A DNA stretch of 64,000 nt from Oenanthe sinensis (taxonomy: Eukaryota; Streptophyta; Magnoliopsida; Apiales; Apiaceae). A model generated the notes under the pieces. That model saw only the letters and a program-made list of their open reading frames with translations, was not told the origin of the DNA and ran no database searches. Position numbers and translations under genes: made by a program. Below are positions 43,670 through 56,537 of the stretch, in pieces (position 1 is the first letter of the stretch; every line of letters begins with the position of its first letter). The stretch lies in contig JAPMAC010000231.1 in assembly GCA_028671895.1 (NCBI GenBank), forward strand, positions 10,380,001 to 10,444,000, read 5' to 3'.

Positions 43670-46253
43670 TATGCCTCTATAACTTGAAATGTCCACTTTG
43701 GCTTCCTTAGTATTCAATTCAAATTTAGTGGTCGTGGCCATGGGAGTTTTTGCAGAAGAACATTAACTCAAGTCAAATTTCTTCAACAAATCATGAATGT
43801 ACGTAGTTTGATTTATAAAAATACCATTCTTAACTTGTTTGACTTGCAAACCAAGAAAGTAGGTAAGTTCTCCCATCATGATCATTTCATACTTACTTTT
43901 CATTAATTTGGAAAACTTTTTACAAAGTCCCTCATCAGTTTAGCCAAATATGATGTCATCCACATAAATTTGAACAAAAATAATTGACCCATTAACATTT
44001 TTATGAAATAAAGTTTTATCTATAGTACCTCTTCTGAAGTGACTCAATGAGAAACTGAGATAAAGTGTCATACCAGGCCCTTGGTGCTTGTTTCAAACCA
44101 TAGAGTGCTTTGAGTAAATAGTAGACAACGTCGGGGAAATTTGGATCTTCAAAACCAGGAGGTTGTTCCTCATAGACTTCTTCTTCTAATTTTCCATTCA
44201 AAAATGTACTCTTCACATCCATTTGGTAGACTTTGAAATTTGCATGTGCAACGTAGGCCAAAAAAATTCTGATTTCTTCCAATCTTGCAACTGGTGCAAA
44301 AGTCTCATCAAAATTAATTTCTTCTTCTTGTGAGTAACCCTTTGGCACAAGCCTTGCCTTGTTTCTAGTCACAGTACCAGTTTCATCTATCTTGTTCCTG
44401 AATACCCATTTTGTACAAATTACTGATCTGTCTTTTGGTTTGGGCACCAGCTTCCATACTTTATTTCTTTCAAATTGTTTGAGTTCCTCTTGCATAGCCA
44501 ATATCCAATCAGAATCCTTGATAGAATCTTTAACTCTTTTAGGTTCTTCTTGATATAGGAAGCTACTATACAGACACTCCTTTTGAGTAGCACTCCTTGT
44601 TTTGACACCATCTTCTGAATTTCCAATGATTTACTCAAATGGATGACTTTTTTTCCATTTTCTTTATGGAGGTAAATTCATCATATACTCATATTGATTT
44701 GAATTTGAAGATTGATTTTAAAACCCTCCCCCTAAGTTGGATACCCTAGATGTAGAATGTTGGTTATCCATTGATGAATTATCAATTGATATATTATCAG
44801 TCGATGGATGTCTGTCAACTGATAAATTATCCATTGATGCTGTAACATTAACTGATATTGGGTTTTTGAGTACTTGTGATTTTACTAGACATGTTTCTTC
44901 ATCACTTTTTTCATGCATCTCATTTGATTCATTCTCAAATTGCAGTGTGTCATGATTTTCTTCATCAAACAAGCCTTGAATCTTTTTATCATCAAGTAGT
45001 ACATGTACAGATTTCATAACAATGGTAGTCTGAGATTATACCCAACAAATATAGCTTCATCAGCCTTGGCCTCAAATTTTCCTAGGTTTTCACCTTGATT
45101 TCTGAAGACATAGCATTTGCAGCTAAAGACATGAGGAAACCCCACTTTAGGATTTTTGTCTTTCTTAATCAATTGATATAGAGTTTTTCCTTGTGCTTGA
45201 TTCACTATGGAGATGTTTTATATATAGCATGTTGCATTAATGGCATCAGCCAAGAAATATGTTGGTAATTTTACATCTTCCAACATTGTTCTAGCTTCTT
45301 TAATCAGTGTCCTATTTTTCCTTTAACCAACCCCATTTTATTGAGGAGTTCTTGGTGTAGAATTTTTTTTTATGATTCCTTTAACTTCACAAAACTCCTT
45401 CATTGTGGAATTCTTGAATCCTATTCCATTATCACTTTTTATTTTCTTTACTTCCAACTCAAGACACTTTTCAAATTCTCTGATATGTTTGATGATGAGC
45501 TCACTTGCTTCATCTTTTGAATATAAGAAATAGGTACATGAAAATCTTGAAAAGGTATCTACAATGACTAAGGCATACTTTTATTTATTATGGACATGAT
45601 GTTTACAAGACCAATCAAATCCATGTGTAATAGCTCAAGTGGTTTCTCAATTGATGATTCCAGTTTTAACTTGAATGATGCATTTCTTTGTTTGCCTTTT
45701 TGACAAGCATCACAAAGTACATCTTTGATAAATTCCATCTGTTGTAATCCTCTCACTTGATTTTTATTGACCAATTGATTCATGACTTTGAAATTTAAGT
45801 GAACTAATTTCATGTGCCATAGCCAACTTTCATTTGTACTTACTTTTGAAACAAGGCAAGTCATTGAATTTACATTTGTTGAGTTGAAGTCAGCTATGTA
45901 CACATTTCCTTTTCTATTCACAGTCATTACCAGGCTTCCATTTTTCTTGTTGAAAATTAAGCATGCTTTAGTTGTGAAACAAACTTTATTTCCATTGTCA
46001 CACAGTAGACTGGTTCTTAACATATTGTGTCTTAAGCCATCAACTAGTGCAACAGGTTCAATGATGATATTCTCTGTTGAAATCAAACCATATCCCATGG
46101 TATAACCCTTGTTGTCATCTCCAAAAGTCACTCCAGGGGCAACTCTCTTCTCAAACTTTGTGAGCAGGGATTTATCTCCAGTCATGTGCTTTGAGCACCC
46201 ACTGTCCAAGTACCAAAGTTTCCTTCTTCTTCCCTGCACACATCCAAAAACAA

Positions 46254-46532
46254 TCAAGTTGACTTTGCTACCCAAGTTGCATTGGGTCCTTCCTTTTTAA
46301 TTACTACCTTTGGTTTGGTCTCTAACTTTTTTCCTTTTGATTTAGGTGGTTTTAGTTCCACTTCAACTTTAGGTGTTGGATTCTTCACCTCAAGATTCTC
46401 AGTGCTGGTGCTTGGATCATTCATGCTTTCAGGATTAGAAAAATTTGATGCGTGAATATTTGAGTTTATATTCCAAGACATAGCATGCATATTCATGTTA
46501 GTAAATGCAAGATATGGATTAAACATATAAGG
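46254..46532 (-). pseudogene. S2 gag, C-terminal fragment
   Basis: The end of Gag (a Lys/Pro-rich tail closing at KEGPNATWVAKST), cut on its upstream side by S4 at 46533. It overlaps the pol frame by 22 bases in a different phase. A 3' splice-like TGTGCAG-GG follows the gag stop, as in S3. Confidence 0.65.
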
Positions 46533-47820
46533 TGTTGGGAATGAGTTGGGCAGAAACTATACAGAGGGGGGTGAATGTGTAGCTTAAAATCTTTTTCTTT
46601 AGCCTTTGATTCTTGTTACTTTTCAACTGATAACTTATATTGTAGCTTTACTAACTTTAGAAATGTTTAGCTTAGAGATACGAAAATTAAATAAACACTT
46701 CACAATTAACTTTCAATCTAATTGTATATTAGAATGAGCTGCTACAATCTGAGAATCTTTGTATGATTCTCAGCTTCTTGTTCTTGAAAGAAAACAAGGA
46801 AAAATGAATACTATTTTTTCACATTCTCTAGTGAATTTTTGCTCTATACTATATAGATAACATGTCTCATTTGCACATGCTCTCACTAGACTGTTATGCT
46901 AAAACTAGAAATAGACAAGAAATACTTTACATTTGATTGCTATCTATTTCTAGATAACATAATTCTTTGACAGTCTTTTCTAATTTGCTTTCTTCCTTCT
47001 GTCTTTGTCTTCTTTTCCTTTCAAGCTTCATTATAGACTTGTCATTATCTTCACAGGTTTGACTGACCTGATCAGGACAATGCTTCAGATTACTTGTCTT
47101 ATTTTTCTAAAAATCTCCTTGAAAATAGTTGTTTGAAACATTAGATACTCATCTTCATTGCACTTCGAGAAGTCATGCTGTGGACTACTCGATCGAGTAT
47201 TTGTGAGACTTCTCGATTGGTCTTTGACTTGATACTTCTCGAATGTCTAGACTTCTCGATTGTATACTTCTTTTGATGACTGCTCGACGAGGCTAGACTT
47301 TTCGATTGACTTGATTTCACAGACTTCTCGATTGACTCATTTCACAGACTTCTCGATTGAATCATTTCATAGACTTCTCGATTGCTTCCTTAGCTACCTT
47401 CTCGATTTGTTTAACTAGACTTCTCGATTGAGCATTTCTTTACACTTCTCGAATGACTCCATATCCTTTACTTCTCGATTGTGTAGACTTCTCGATTGAG
47501 TAATTTGAGACTTCTCTACCAGTTTGCACTTGTGACTTCTCTATCAATGTGACTTCTATATTGATCAATTACCTTATAAATAATTTCTTTTATAAACTCC
47601 TTATTTAATGTGACATTCATTCTCCTGATGCATGATTCATAGAATCTTCTACTAGTAAAATTATTCTTGATATCACTCATTTACATATAGAGATATCATA
47701 GAAACATGCTTCTAACTGCAAGTACATAATTAAAGAAACTACGGAAAAATTTAATACAAGAAGTACTAGAGTGCTACAATATGACAAGTAAATACAATAC
47801 AGTAGGCTTGATTTGGTCCA
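46533..47820 (-). repeat. 3' LTR of S4
   Basis: 1288 bp, minus-strand start TGGACCAAATC and end CTCATTCCCAACA. It carries the ACTTCTCGATTG array (47160-47535) upstream of a TATATAG-like box near 46850. Confidence 0.75.
47160..47535. repeat. ACTTCTCGATTG motif array in the S4 LTR
   Basis: At least twelve copies or variants of GACTTCTCGATTG, spaced 10-30 bp; this motif does not occur in the other LTRs. Confidence 0.85.
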
Positions 47821-47836
47821 ATAACTCCTCCAATTT
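47821..47836 (-). other. polypurine tract of S4
   Basis: Minus-strand AAATTGGAGGAGTTAT next to the LTR. Confidence 0.55.
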
Positions 47837-47879
47837 AGGAAAAAAAATTTCGCAAATTAATACAAGTTATCAAGCCTAC

Positions 47880-50179
47880 CTTTATTGTTATAGTTGTTGT
47901 TGTTGTTTGAATTGATCATATCTTTCTTTCTTTTCTTTTTCCTCCCTGGATTGATCTCTTTAATAGCCTGGAGAATTTCTTATCTGGCCATTACTTCTTC
48001 AATTAGAATTGCATCTTTTAGCATGTCAGCAACAATTTTGAGAGTTTGCAGGGGATAATCAATGACAAACTTGAGTTTGATTTTGGTTGTTACTCTATTC
48101 TTCAGTTTTAACTCAACTCTATCAGGATCTTTGAATACTCTGCATTTTCCCTGTATCCTCAGCTCTTCAGACAATCTCTCTATCTCCTCATCTTCTTTGA
48201 TCTTCTTTTTTTACCATCTCTTCCAAGTACTTTACTTTGTCAATTTTCTTTTGGTACTTCCTAGCCAAGTACTCAGCCACTTCGACCATTTTTACTTTAT
48301 CTATCATGCTTTTCTTGTCAAAAAGACTGATCCCTCTTTTGATATCATGAGTGATTGAAGTTGAGTTGGCATGGTAGAAAGGTCTTTCTTCCCCATCAAC
48401 AGTGGTCACAAACATTCTTTTGTCCCTTATCACAACATTTTCAATTCTATCTGCCTTCCATTGTTTGATCTTTACTTTATCAATTTCAACAACCTCTTGG
48501 ATAGGCTTAACTGGTAGACCTTTTTTAGGGACAATGAGCTACTTTCTCCATTTAGGACATCTAACTAGCAATGAAATAGTAGATTTCTTAAAAAAAATTC
48601 TTGTAGTAGTGTTGACCTTGACCTGTTGACATGGCTTTAAATTTTTGAGTTGACTTTCTTTTATTTCCTTCATTATCACTCCATTGGCAGTCACCTTGAC
48701 AAGATGTCTTTTTGGTGATTTAGATTTTGGGATTCTAGCATTTTCAGAAATTATTGGAGTCATATTAGTGTCCTGAATTTGGATAGGTACAATAGTATGA
48801 GTACCAACAACTTGCTGCTTGGATGGCTTCTTCCTTTCATATTTCTTCTCCTTGTTTGACTCATTTTTATTTTTCTTCTCATCTCCATCTTCATTTCCCT
48901 TATCCTCATTCCGTCCTTCCTTATCACTCATAGGTGCAGGTTTATTGTCTTTCTTTCCCTAACCTTTGTCTTCATCATCCTTCTTCTTCCTCTTCAATTC
49001 TTCATTGGCAAAGTTTGACACTTGATCATTTATGAATTTCTTCAATTTCTCCAAAATCACTTTCTCTTCTTCCTGTTTATCAGGCTTATTTTCAAGTAGA
49101 TCAATTAGACTCATGACTTGGTTTCTGTTTCCTTGATTCAAGTGTTTAGAGAGGATGAAGTGTGTCAGCTTGTTTGCTTTTGACATATACAGCATTCCAT
49201 CTGATTTGCAGTAGGCCTCGGGAAGTGAGATAGACATGAGAGGGCCTACGACTGATTTTTTTATTTCTTCATCTTCATGGGTCACTATTTCAATTGCCTT
49301 GTGCATGCACTCTAATTCAGTATATGGGAGTTGATGAAATGTCCCAATAGATAGCTTGAAGTATCCAAACTCCATCTGCACTACTGGTTCTTTGCATTGT
49401 TTGTCATTTCTCTCATATTTCACTCACCTTACATCTATAATGGCATTCTCCAAAATCTTCTTGTAGTCTCAGTGATGACCCTTGACATGTGCCTTGAGGT
49501 TCTTCAACTCAAGTAAGAAATCTTTATCCGCACAGGGCTTCAACACCTCCTTTTTGAGAATTACCATTACTGCCTTTTGCCTTTCTGCCTGAATCTCCCC
49601 CTTTTTTCCTTCTCCCCCTTAGGGTTGATATCTTATTAGTGTTGTAGAAAGGAATAATGAGTTGGCCTAATGTGAGAAGAGACTTGCACTTGAGGAGCTT
49701 GGCTTGAAGCAGGCATAGTGGAGAGAAGAGTCTGAATGTTGGCTAGTTGGTGTGATACTTGTTGAAGAGTGATGCATTGGGCAGACATTAAGGAATTGAC
49801 TTCCCTTTGGAGGGAGCTCATACTAGCAACAACTTCATGCACAGTAGTGGAGATGGTGTATTGATCTGCAGTCAGTTGCTCCACTTTTTCAGTTAATCTA
49901 GCAACTGTAGAGGCTTGAGCCTGCTCATACTTTTCTTTTTACTGATAATACAGATCCACCAGAAAAGGAGACATTTCATGCAACTTGACATCTTTTAGAA
50001 GCATACCAGCATGCCTGTTCTTTTAGAGAACTTACACCATGTTATTTGTCCTTGATTGAGTCTGTTGGAGATTGGCATTACTTTCAACCATTTTCTTGAA
50101 GGATTTTTCCATATTCTCCATCTTATCATTCATCTCCTTTATGTGGAGCCTTGCCAAGGATGACTTAGATCTAGAAGCA
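47880..50179 (-). pseudogene. S4 ORF3 remnant, C-terminal part
   Basis: Open pieces at 49636-49884, 48959-49423, 48539-48931, 48188-48433 and 47980-48174 in changing frames. They are Lys/Glu/Asp rich with probable coiled coils (for example DLLENKPDKQEEEKVILEKL), in the ORF3 position between pol and 3' LTR. Cut at 50179 by A2. Non-functional; function of the ancestral protein unknown. Confidence 0.6.
50175..50179. repeat. target-site duplication of A2, left copy (AAGCA)
   Basis: AAGCA here against GAGCA at 57442-57446; four of five bases match, consistent with an older insertion. Confidence 0.6.
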
Positions 50180-51734
50180 TGTTGGTGTAGGTGCCCCTGA
50201 AGAAATACATTGTTTCTTTTAATAGACCATTATGTCATTTGATTATTCAATAAACGTATTTATTATGACTTTAATTACTGCGATATATTTGTTAGCATAA
50301 TAAATGTCCTTAGAATCATGATACACATTGTATAGTTTAAGTACATGACTTGAACTAGATATTATATAATATATCATATTCTTAAAGGTCCCTAGTCGAG
50401 TATTATTATTATATGACAATAATAATACATAAATAGACTAGTATGTTCTTTGACAGATAACCACATCTCATTGGTTATAAGTATGGGGTACTAAAGTCAA
50501 TACATAGGTACATGTAGGAGTACATGGTACTGGACAGACCCACAGTGAGTTTCTTCATGTTTAATAAAGTCATAAGAAAGACTCACAGTGATAATGGTGT
50601 AATGATCCTTTGAGTTGAGATCATTATATTTCTATACGAGGATTAATATACTTTGACTACATTAAAAGTTACTTTTGAACGGGTGATGATAAAAGTGGAC
50701 ATCGGGTATATCATGAGTCGTATGAGAAATATGAATGATAGATAAATGATTTAACCCTCCTATAATTAGGAGATATATTATTGGCCTCTTGATTGAGTGA
50801 GACTATAAAATGCATGGCCGTGCTCAAATAATGATTTGTTTTTCATAGTCTACTCATGGATCAAGTAAACCCGGATTAAATGTTGAAGAGGATGAATAGA
50901 TACATGCCTCGAGTTTCATCTATAATATATATGGTTAAAGGGATTATATTACACGGAAACATTAATCATGAAAGGTTTTATCAAATCACGATTTAATTAT
51001 TGTTTAATTGGGTAGCAATTATGTATTACTAGATACCGCTCATTGTTTATAATTTTATTGGAGAATAAAATTATTGTCAATTAAATAATAGCCTATAGGG
51101 TCACACGAATGAAGCACTTAGAGAAATAGTTAATTTAAATTATAGATTTAAATTAATTGATGATTATTTGAATTTTATTATATTAATTAAGTGAGACTTA
51201 ATTAATTGAGATAATATAAATTCAAATTAGAGGAGTATTTCTGCCCATAATAATTAAGTATGACTTAGTTATTAATTAAATAATAAAAATTCATTTTATT
51301 ATTTAATCCTATACCTACATGGGTTAGGTTTTGCTGTTATGAGCCTATTAATCAACCATTATAAATAGATAATGAAGGGTTAAGAGGCGATTACGTTTTT
51401 TAGAGATAAAACCCTAGAGGGGCAGCAGCGAAGGAGGCAGGAACAAAAAACTCGAATCATCAAGAAGGAGGCTAGTACGTCCATTCCGCAGTCAAGATCG
51501 TGAGACGTTCTTGAAGGTGCTCATGTGGATACCATAGAGGTGTTTTTCGAGAGGAAGACACAAGTCGTGAAAGCTAGGATCTCTGTTAAGTTCGTGAAAG
51601 TCAAGATCTTAATAGGTATAATTCTGTTTCACCATAATCTGTCCAATCTTATACATGGATCCTGAGTTTGGGTTCCGAATTTTTTTTGTTATATTTACGT
51701 TTATTCGCTACGTTTTATGTCTCGGAACCCAACA
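50180..51734 (+). repeat. 5' LTR of A2
   Basis: 1555 bp, TGTTGGTGTAGG to GGAACCCAACA; TATA box TATAAATAGA at 51360-51369. Confidence 0.92.
51360..51369 (+). promoter_or_regulatory. TATA box of A2 5' LTR
   Basis: TATAAATAGA, conserved with both A1 LTRs and the A2 3' remnant (57068-57077). Confidence 0.65.
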
Positions 51735-51735
51735 A

Positions 51736-51747
51736 TGGCATCAGAGC
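51736..51747 (+). other. primer-binding site of A2
   Basis: TGGCATCAGAGC, one base after the LTR. Confidence 0.88.
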
Positions 51748-53715
51748 TATGTGTATAAGGGGTTGATTTGGTTACGTGTTTACTGTATTTTATACGAGTA
51801 TGCATGTTTGATGAATCTGCCATGATACAGTTATGTTATATGAATGATATAATGAATCTGTTAATATTATGATACGATGATACCATGCCTGCCATGTTTA
51901 TAATCTGCTTAGATTGAATCGGAATTGGAAGAACAGTGGGTTAATGATGTTGTATAAACAGAATCTGAATTGGATTTGGATTGATTATATAATTGTTATA
52001 TGACCAGTTTATATGTATATGTAATGTCTAATTGTATATGATATGATAGTCAGTAGCAATAGTTTGATCAGAATCGTTCTGTGAAAGCTAGAAAAGAAAC
52101 TGCAGTAGAAAGTGTTTCTAGTGTGCGTTTTCGACCCATAATATGTTTTTGGAGACATTTTTTGATTAGTAGAAATAATTTTCTTGGTCCATTGTCATTA
52201 AATCTTGCCGGAAGTTTTGTTTTCGCATTCTGACATCGTTTAAGCCTTCAAAAATGCGATTTACTATTTTCCTGATTTTTCAGATTTTTCTGATTTAGGC
52301 ATATATGATGTTTGATGATTGGATCATGAGATATATGATATGGCATACTCTTATATATGATTTTACATGTTCTTTAATGGTTAATTGAGAATGGTGCATG
52401 GTTATGGCCTTCAGACCCTAGTTGTAATGGTTTATTCTTTTGGTTTGTAATAAATACGACTTGCATGTCGTTTTCTATTTGTAATTGTTTTATCTCTAAT
52501 GTAACTCGAGTTCTTTTGTAAGTACATTAGTATAGTTATTAATGTAACATCCAAGAAGAACAAGGGGAACAAGGAGGCAATCCATAGAGGCTAAGGAGTC
52601 AATGGAAGCAATAGAGAAGACATATGTAATAGTTACTTATTACCCCATAGATTGACCTTGATCTTTTCATTAGCTTGAAAAGATCACATAGGATTGTCCC
52701 ATAATCATTGCACGTTTACTTTCACGCTCTTTACATATGTTGTATGAAATGTATGTGTAGAGTAGAAGATGCATGCTTTAATTAGATTAATGATGTATGC
52801 ATATATTAGATACATCACCCATGCCATACTTGCCATGCTAAACAAGATAAAATCTGTAACAATTTAAGATTTTAAAATTAACAAACGATCATGAGATTCT
52901 TGTGTTTATGAAATATGGATTTTTAAAACACGAAATTAAATATGGATTTTTGATATCTATAACTGGGATTTTCTGACAAAAGCGGATATGCGTATTCGTA
53001 AGGTTGATGGGTATTAAGTGTGACCATTGGTATCCTCCATCTACCTGGGAAATGAATAATTTAAGATGTCAATTTGAAATATTTGGTTTAAGGAAAATTG
53101 AGGATCTCTTTACGATGTGATCATGATCGTTATAAATTTTCTAAACCCCTTAACAAAATATTAAGTTTTACTCGGATGCTTTCCAATGAATGAACACTCA
53201 TCGAATCCTAGATCGATAAGGGGAAGGACTGTCAGTGGCAGGGGACTCATATCTATCGTGGTGAGATGCGACAAATATAAACGGTTATATTCGACCGTTG
53301 TATCATTGGGTCTAACTTAACTGAGTCGTCATAATAAGGTGAAAATAAACAGTTATATTCAACTATTATGAACTTAGACGCATAGAGTTTGGTTAAAAGT
53401 CTATTAGATAGATAAGATCAATCGTTGTGCACCAAACTATCCAAGAATTATATATGATATAAGTGACAACTGTTGTCTACCTAAATAATCATTTTTTAAG
53501 GACTTCTAGTGGTTGACTTAGGACATGACGAAATATGGATCTTGGCCTACTAGAAAGAATTATGGGATATACTTTCCAAATTAATAGTAAGGGCTATTAA
53601 TTTGATTAAAATAGTGGGAGATATATTATGAATATATCATAATCATTTGAACATAATAAATAACTCAGACAATCTAATGTTTATTTTGTGCTGTTATCAT
53701 TGTAGATACTAAGTA
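51748..53715 (+). other. untranslated leader of A2
   Basis: About 1.97 kb without an ORF, alignable in blocks with A1, B1 and B2 leaders. It lacks the GC hairpin block of A1. It ends with a branch-like CTAAT (about 53675), a T-rich stretch and TTGTAG (AG at 53704-53705), ten bases before the gag ATG. Confidence 0.78.
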
Positions 53716-54402
53716 ATGGCAAACAACACAAACACACTATCCGTACGATCAGTCCTTGAGAATGATAAGTTGACAGGAGGAAACAACTTCCTAGACTGGC
53801 AGAGAAATTTGAGGATTGTCCTCAGGCAGGAGCGCAAGCTTCATGTCATTGATATCCCTCCGGAAGGTCCCCTTCCTGAGGGCGCTACTGTTGAGGAACG
53901 AGCGGCCCGCACAAAGGATGAGAATGATGCAAATGATGTTCCATGTCTTATGTTGGCAAGTATGAGTGTTGAGCTTCAAAGACAGCATGTGCATATGGAT
54001 GCATATACTATCAATGAGCACTTGCAAAGCATGTTTGCAAGCCAAACTCATCAAGAAAGGTTCAACACGAGTAAGTCACTCTTTAATTGCAAACATGGGG
54101 CAAGTGAACCAGTTGGCCCATATGTTCTGAAGATGATTGGTTACATTGAGTACCTTGAAACTTTGGATTTCCCGATTGGTCAGGAAATTGGTATTGACCT
54201 AATCATGAATTCTTTGAACAACGAATTCACTCAGTTTGTTATGAACTACAATATGAATGAATTTGACAAAACACCTACTGAATTGTTGGCTATGTTGAGG
54301 ACATATGAGACCAACATGAAGACAGCTGAACCTGCTCCCATACTGATGGTGTGCAATAAAGGTAAGACCAAAGGGAAAGGCAAATGGAAGGGTAAGAAGT
54401 GA
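53716..54402 (+). pseudogene. A2 gag, truncated by B3
   Basis: Reads MANNTNTLSVRSVLENDKLTGG onward, the copia Gag core (NNFLDWQRNLRIVL; SMFASQTHQERF; LLAMLRTYETNM), up to the Lys-rich KGKGKWKGKK at 54399. B3 then begins and its first bases supply the stop. A1 shows that the zinc knuckle and protease should follow, so what is left is a Gag without its RNA-binding knuckle. The frame is open over all 226 codons before the insertion and gives the reference for the A1 frameshift. Confidence 0.88.
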
Positions 54403-55947
54403 AGGGTTTTGAGACACAAACGCAGCGGAATAAACGCGAAAAATAAATCAAAATAGCGAAACCCTCCGCATGATCCATGCGAAAATAAAAGATTTAATTC
54501 GGAGATAAATAATAAATACCTTTAGAAGCTTTAACAGTTCATTAATTGAAGATTAATGGAGGTCCAAATCTTGTTTAATCACCACGTATCCCGCTGTCAC
54601 GATCTACGCTCTACGGTATCCACACAAACACTTTTCATGAAGGATTGATGTGTACTAGCACCTGAAAACTGCTTCTCTCTCTCTATCTTCCTCTTCCCTC
54701 AAAACGGCTAGGGTTTTAGTAAAAAATATGTCTCTTAAATTAAATCAGCCCATAAAGAGATTATATAGAGAGAGGAATAAGTTTTCTAATTATAATCAAA
54801 TTATAATTAATACTAATCAAAAATTCTAAATTATTTAATTAAGTCTCACTTAATTAATTAATTATTAATTTTGAAATTAGTTTAAATAATTTATTTATTC
54901 TATTTATATAATTAATTAAGTCATACTTAATTAATATGATAAATAAAATAAATTACTTATTTAATTTAAATTTATAATTTAAATTATTTCTCCTTCAAGC
55001 GTTCTTTGTGTGTGACCCTGTAGGTTATTATTATGTTGGCAACAATTTTAATATCTAATTAAAATTGTAAATAATGAGCGGCATCTAGTAATACATCATT
55101 GCTACCCAAGTAATAATAACAAATCGGTGATTCGATTAAGCCTTTCGTGAATAATGTTCCATGTAATATAATCCCTTTAATCTTGATATTATAGATTAAA
55201 CTCAAGGCATGTCTCGTGTCATCCTCTTCATAATTTAATCTTTATTTTCTTGATCGATAAGCAGACTATTAAAATCAAATCAACATTTGAGCACGGCCGT
55301 GCATTTCATAGTCTCACTCAAACAAGAGGCCAATAATATCACTCCTAAAATTAGGAGGATTGAATCTCATCTAGATCATTCATATTTCTTATACGATTCA
55401 TAATATACCCAATGTCCACTTTATCATCACCTGGTCAAAGGTAACTTTTAATGTAATCAAAGTATATTAATTCTCGTATAGAAATATAATAATTTCAGGT
55501 CTAAGGATCATTACACAATTATCACAGTGAGAATTACTTATGACACTTATTTAACATATAGAATCTCACGGCGGGTCATTCCAGTGCCATGCATTGAGAC
55601 ATGCACTTATGTTCTTGACTTTAGTATCACTATACCTATGACCAATGAGATGTGGTCATCTGTCAAGAAACATACTAGTCTTTGTGCATTATTATTGTCC
55701 TTAAATAATAATAGTCGACTAGGGAATTTTAGGAATAAGATACTAATCATATAATCTCATTTTTAAGTCACATACTTAAAGATATATAATACGTATCAAA
55801 ATTCCAAGGACATTTATTATGCTTTCAATTCATTACGCAGTAAATAAAACATAATAAATAAATAATAATCAATAAAACATAATCTTTAATAATAAATATT
55901 TTCCTTAAAATATAAAAAGTATTGTCTCTAGAGCAGAATTACTAACA
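54400..55947 (-). repeat. 3' LTR of B3
   Basis: 1548 bp, highly similar to the B1 LTR at 1811-3350 over its whole length. Confidence 0.92.
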
Positions 55948-55962
55948 ATCTCCTACTTGCAC

Positions 55963-56537
55963 TAGAGCCAATTACCCAAGTATCCAATACTCATGGAACT
56001 AGTGTGACTCTCGTGCTTCTGCTGCGACAAAGCCTTAGTCAGTGGGTCTGCAATATTATTATTAGTATGCACTTTACATATATGTATATCTCCTTGACCA
56101 TTAATCTCATTAATTAGGTGATATCTCCTAAGCACATGCCCAAACAGCCTCCTTGACTGCTTCGCAAGCATCAATATACTCAGGCTCTATTGTAGAATCA
56201 ATAACTGTCTCTGCTGTGAACCATTCTAGCATACAATATCTCAATAAAAATAGATAAAACACAAACCTAGACAGAAATATTAAATCATCGTTGTCTGTCT
56301 TGAAACTAGCATCACTGAAACCTCTTACAACTAGCTTCACATCTCCTCCATATAACAAGAATGAATCTTTAGTCATCTTCAAGTACTTAAGAATATTCTT
56401 GACTGTCGTCCAGTGACCTTCACCTGGATTAGACCGGTATCTACTCGTCATGCTTAAAACATACGAGACATCAGGACGAGTACATATCATTGCATACATT
56501 ATAAAACCAATTGCTAATGCATATGGAACTTTACTCA
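55963..56537 (-). pseudogene. B3 pol C-terminal fragment
   Basis: Pieces of connection and RNase H (MYAMICTRPDVSYVLSMTSRY; VKNILKYLKMTKDSF) and the pol C-terminus (RYHLINEINGQGDIHICKVHTNNNIADPLTKALSQ). Near 56131 the same ~110-base segment is missing as in B2, joining the frames wrongly and removing the third RNase H aspartate. Confidence 0.85.

Larger units (their letters stand above)
42461..46275 (-). pseudogene. S2 pol remnant
   Basis: Order from the right: protease (YLDSGCSKHMTGD) and integrase zinc region at 45568-46275; a decayed integrase core at 45206-45567, with a frameshift at about 45575; integrase C-terminus at 45014-45205. A linker follows at 44718-45017 with Ser-Met-Asp/Ser-Ile-Asp repeats. 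Reverse transcriptase spans 43742-44501, with YVDD still readable near 43960. The MITE is at 43102-43661. RNase H follows at 42544-42837 (STSTVEDEYIVAGSCC), with an in-frame TAA before the ending LADIFTK; pol ends at 42461. Typical Sirevirus pol, similar to S3, broken in many places. Confidence 0.85.
5744..46532 (-). mobile_element. S2: old Sirevirus-like element, minus strand, carrying a 30.7-kb nested block
   Basis: Own sequence is 5744-6947 plus 37678-46532. Reading leftwards from 46532 it contains the gag 3' end, pol, a spacer, ORF3, the polypurine tract and the 3' LTR. B2 inserted next to the polypurine tract (TSD TTATG) and brought A1 and S3 with it. S4 cut its gag at 46533, so its gag start and 5' LTR should lie right of the window. 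All its coding regions have stops or frameshifts. LTR ends and ORF3 sequence show it is related to S5. The left boundary is accurate to about 10 bp only. Confidence 0.8.
54400..56537 (-). mobile_element. B3: B-subfamily element, 3' part only
   Basis: Minus strand: 3' LTR 54400-55947, polypurine tract 55948-55962 and about 575 bases of pol. The 5' side is lost in a deletion that joins pol to the A2 3' LTR near 56537. The left target copy is AGAAG (54395-54399); the right copy is deleted. Confidence 0.85.
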
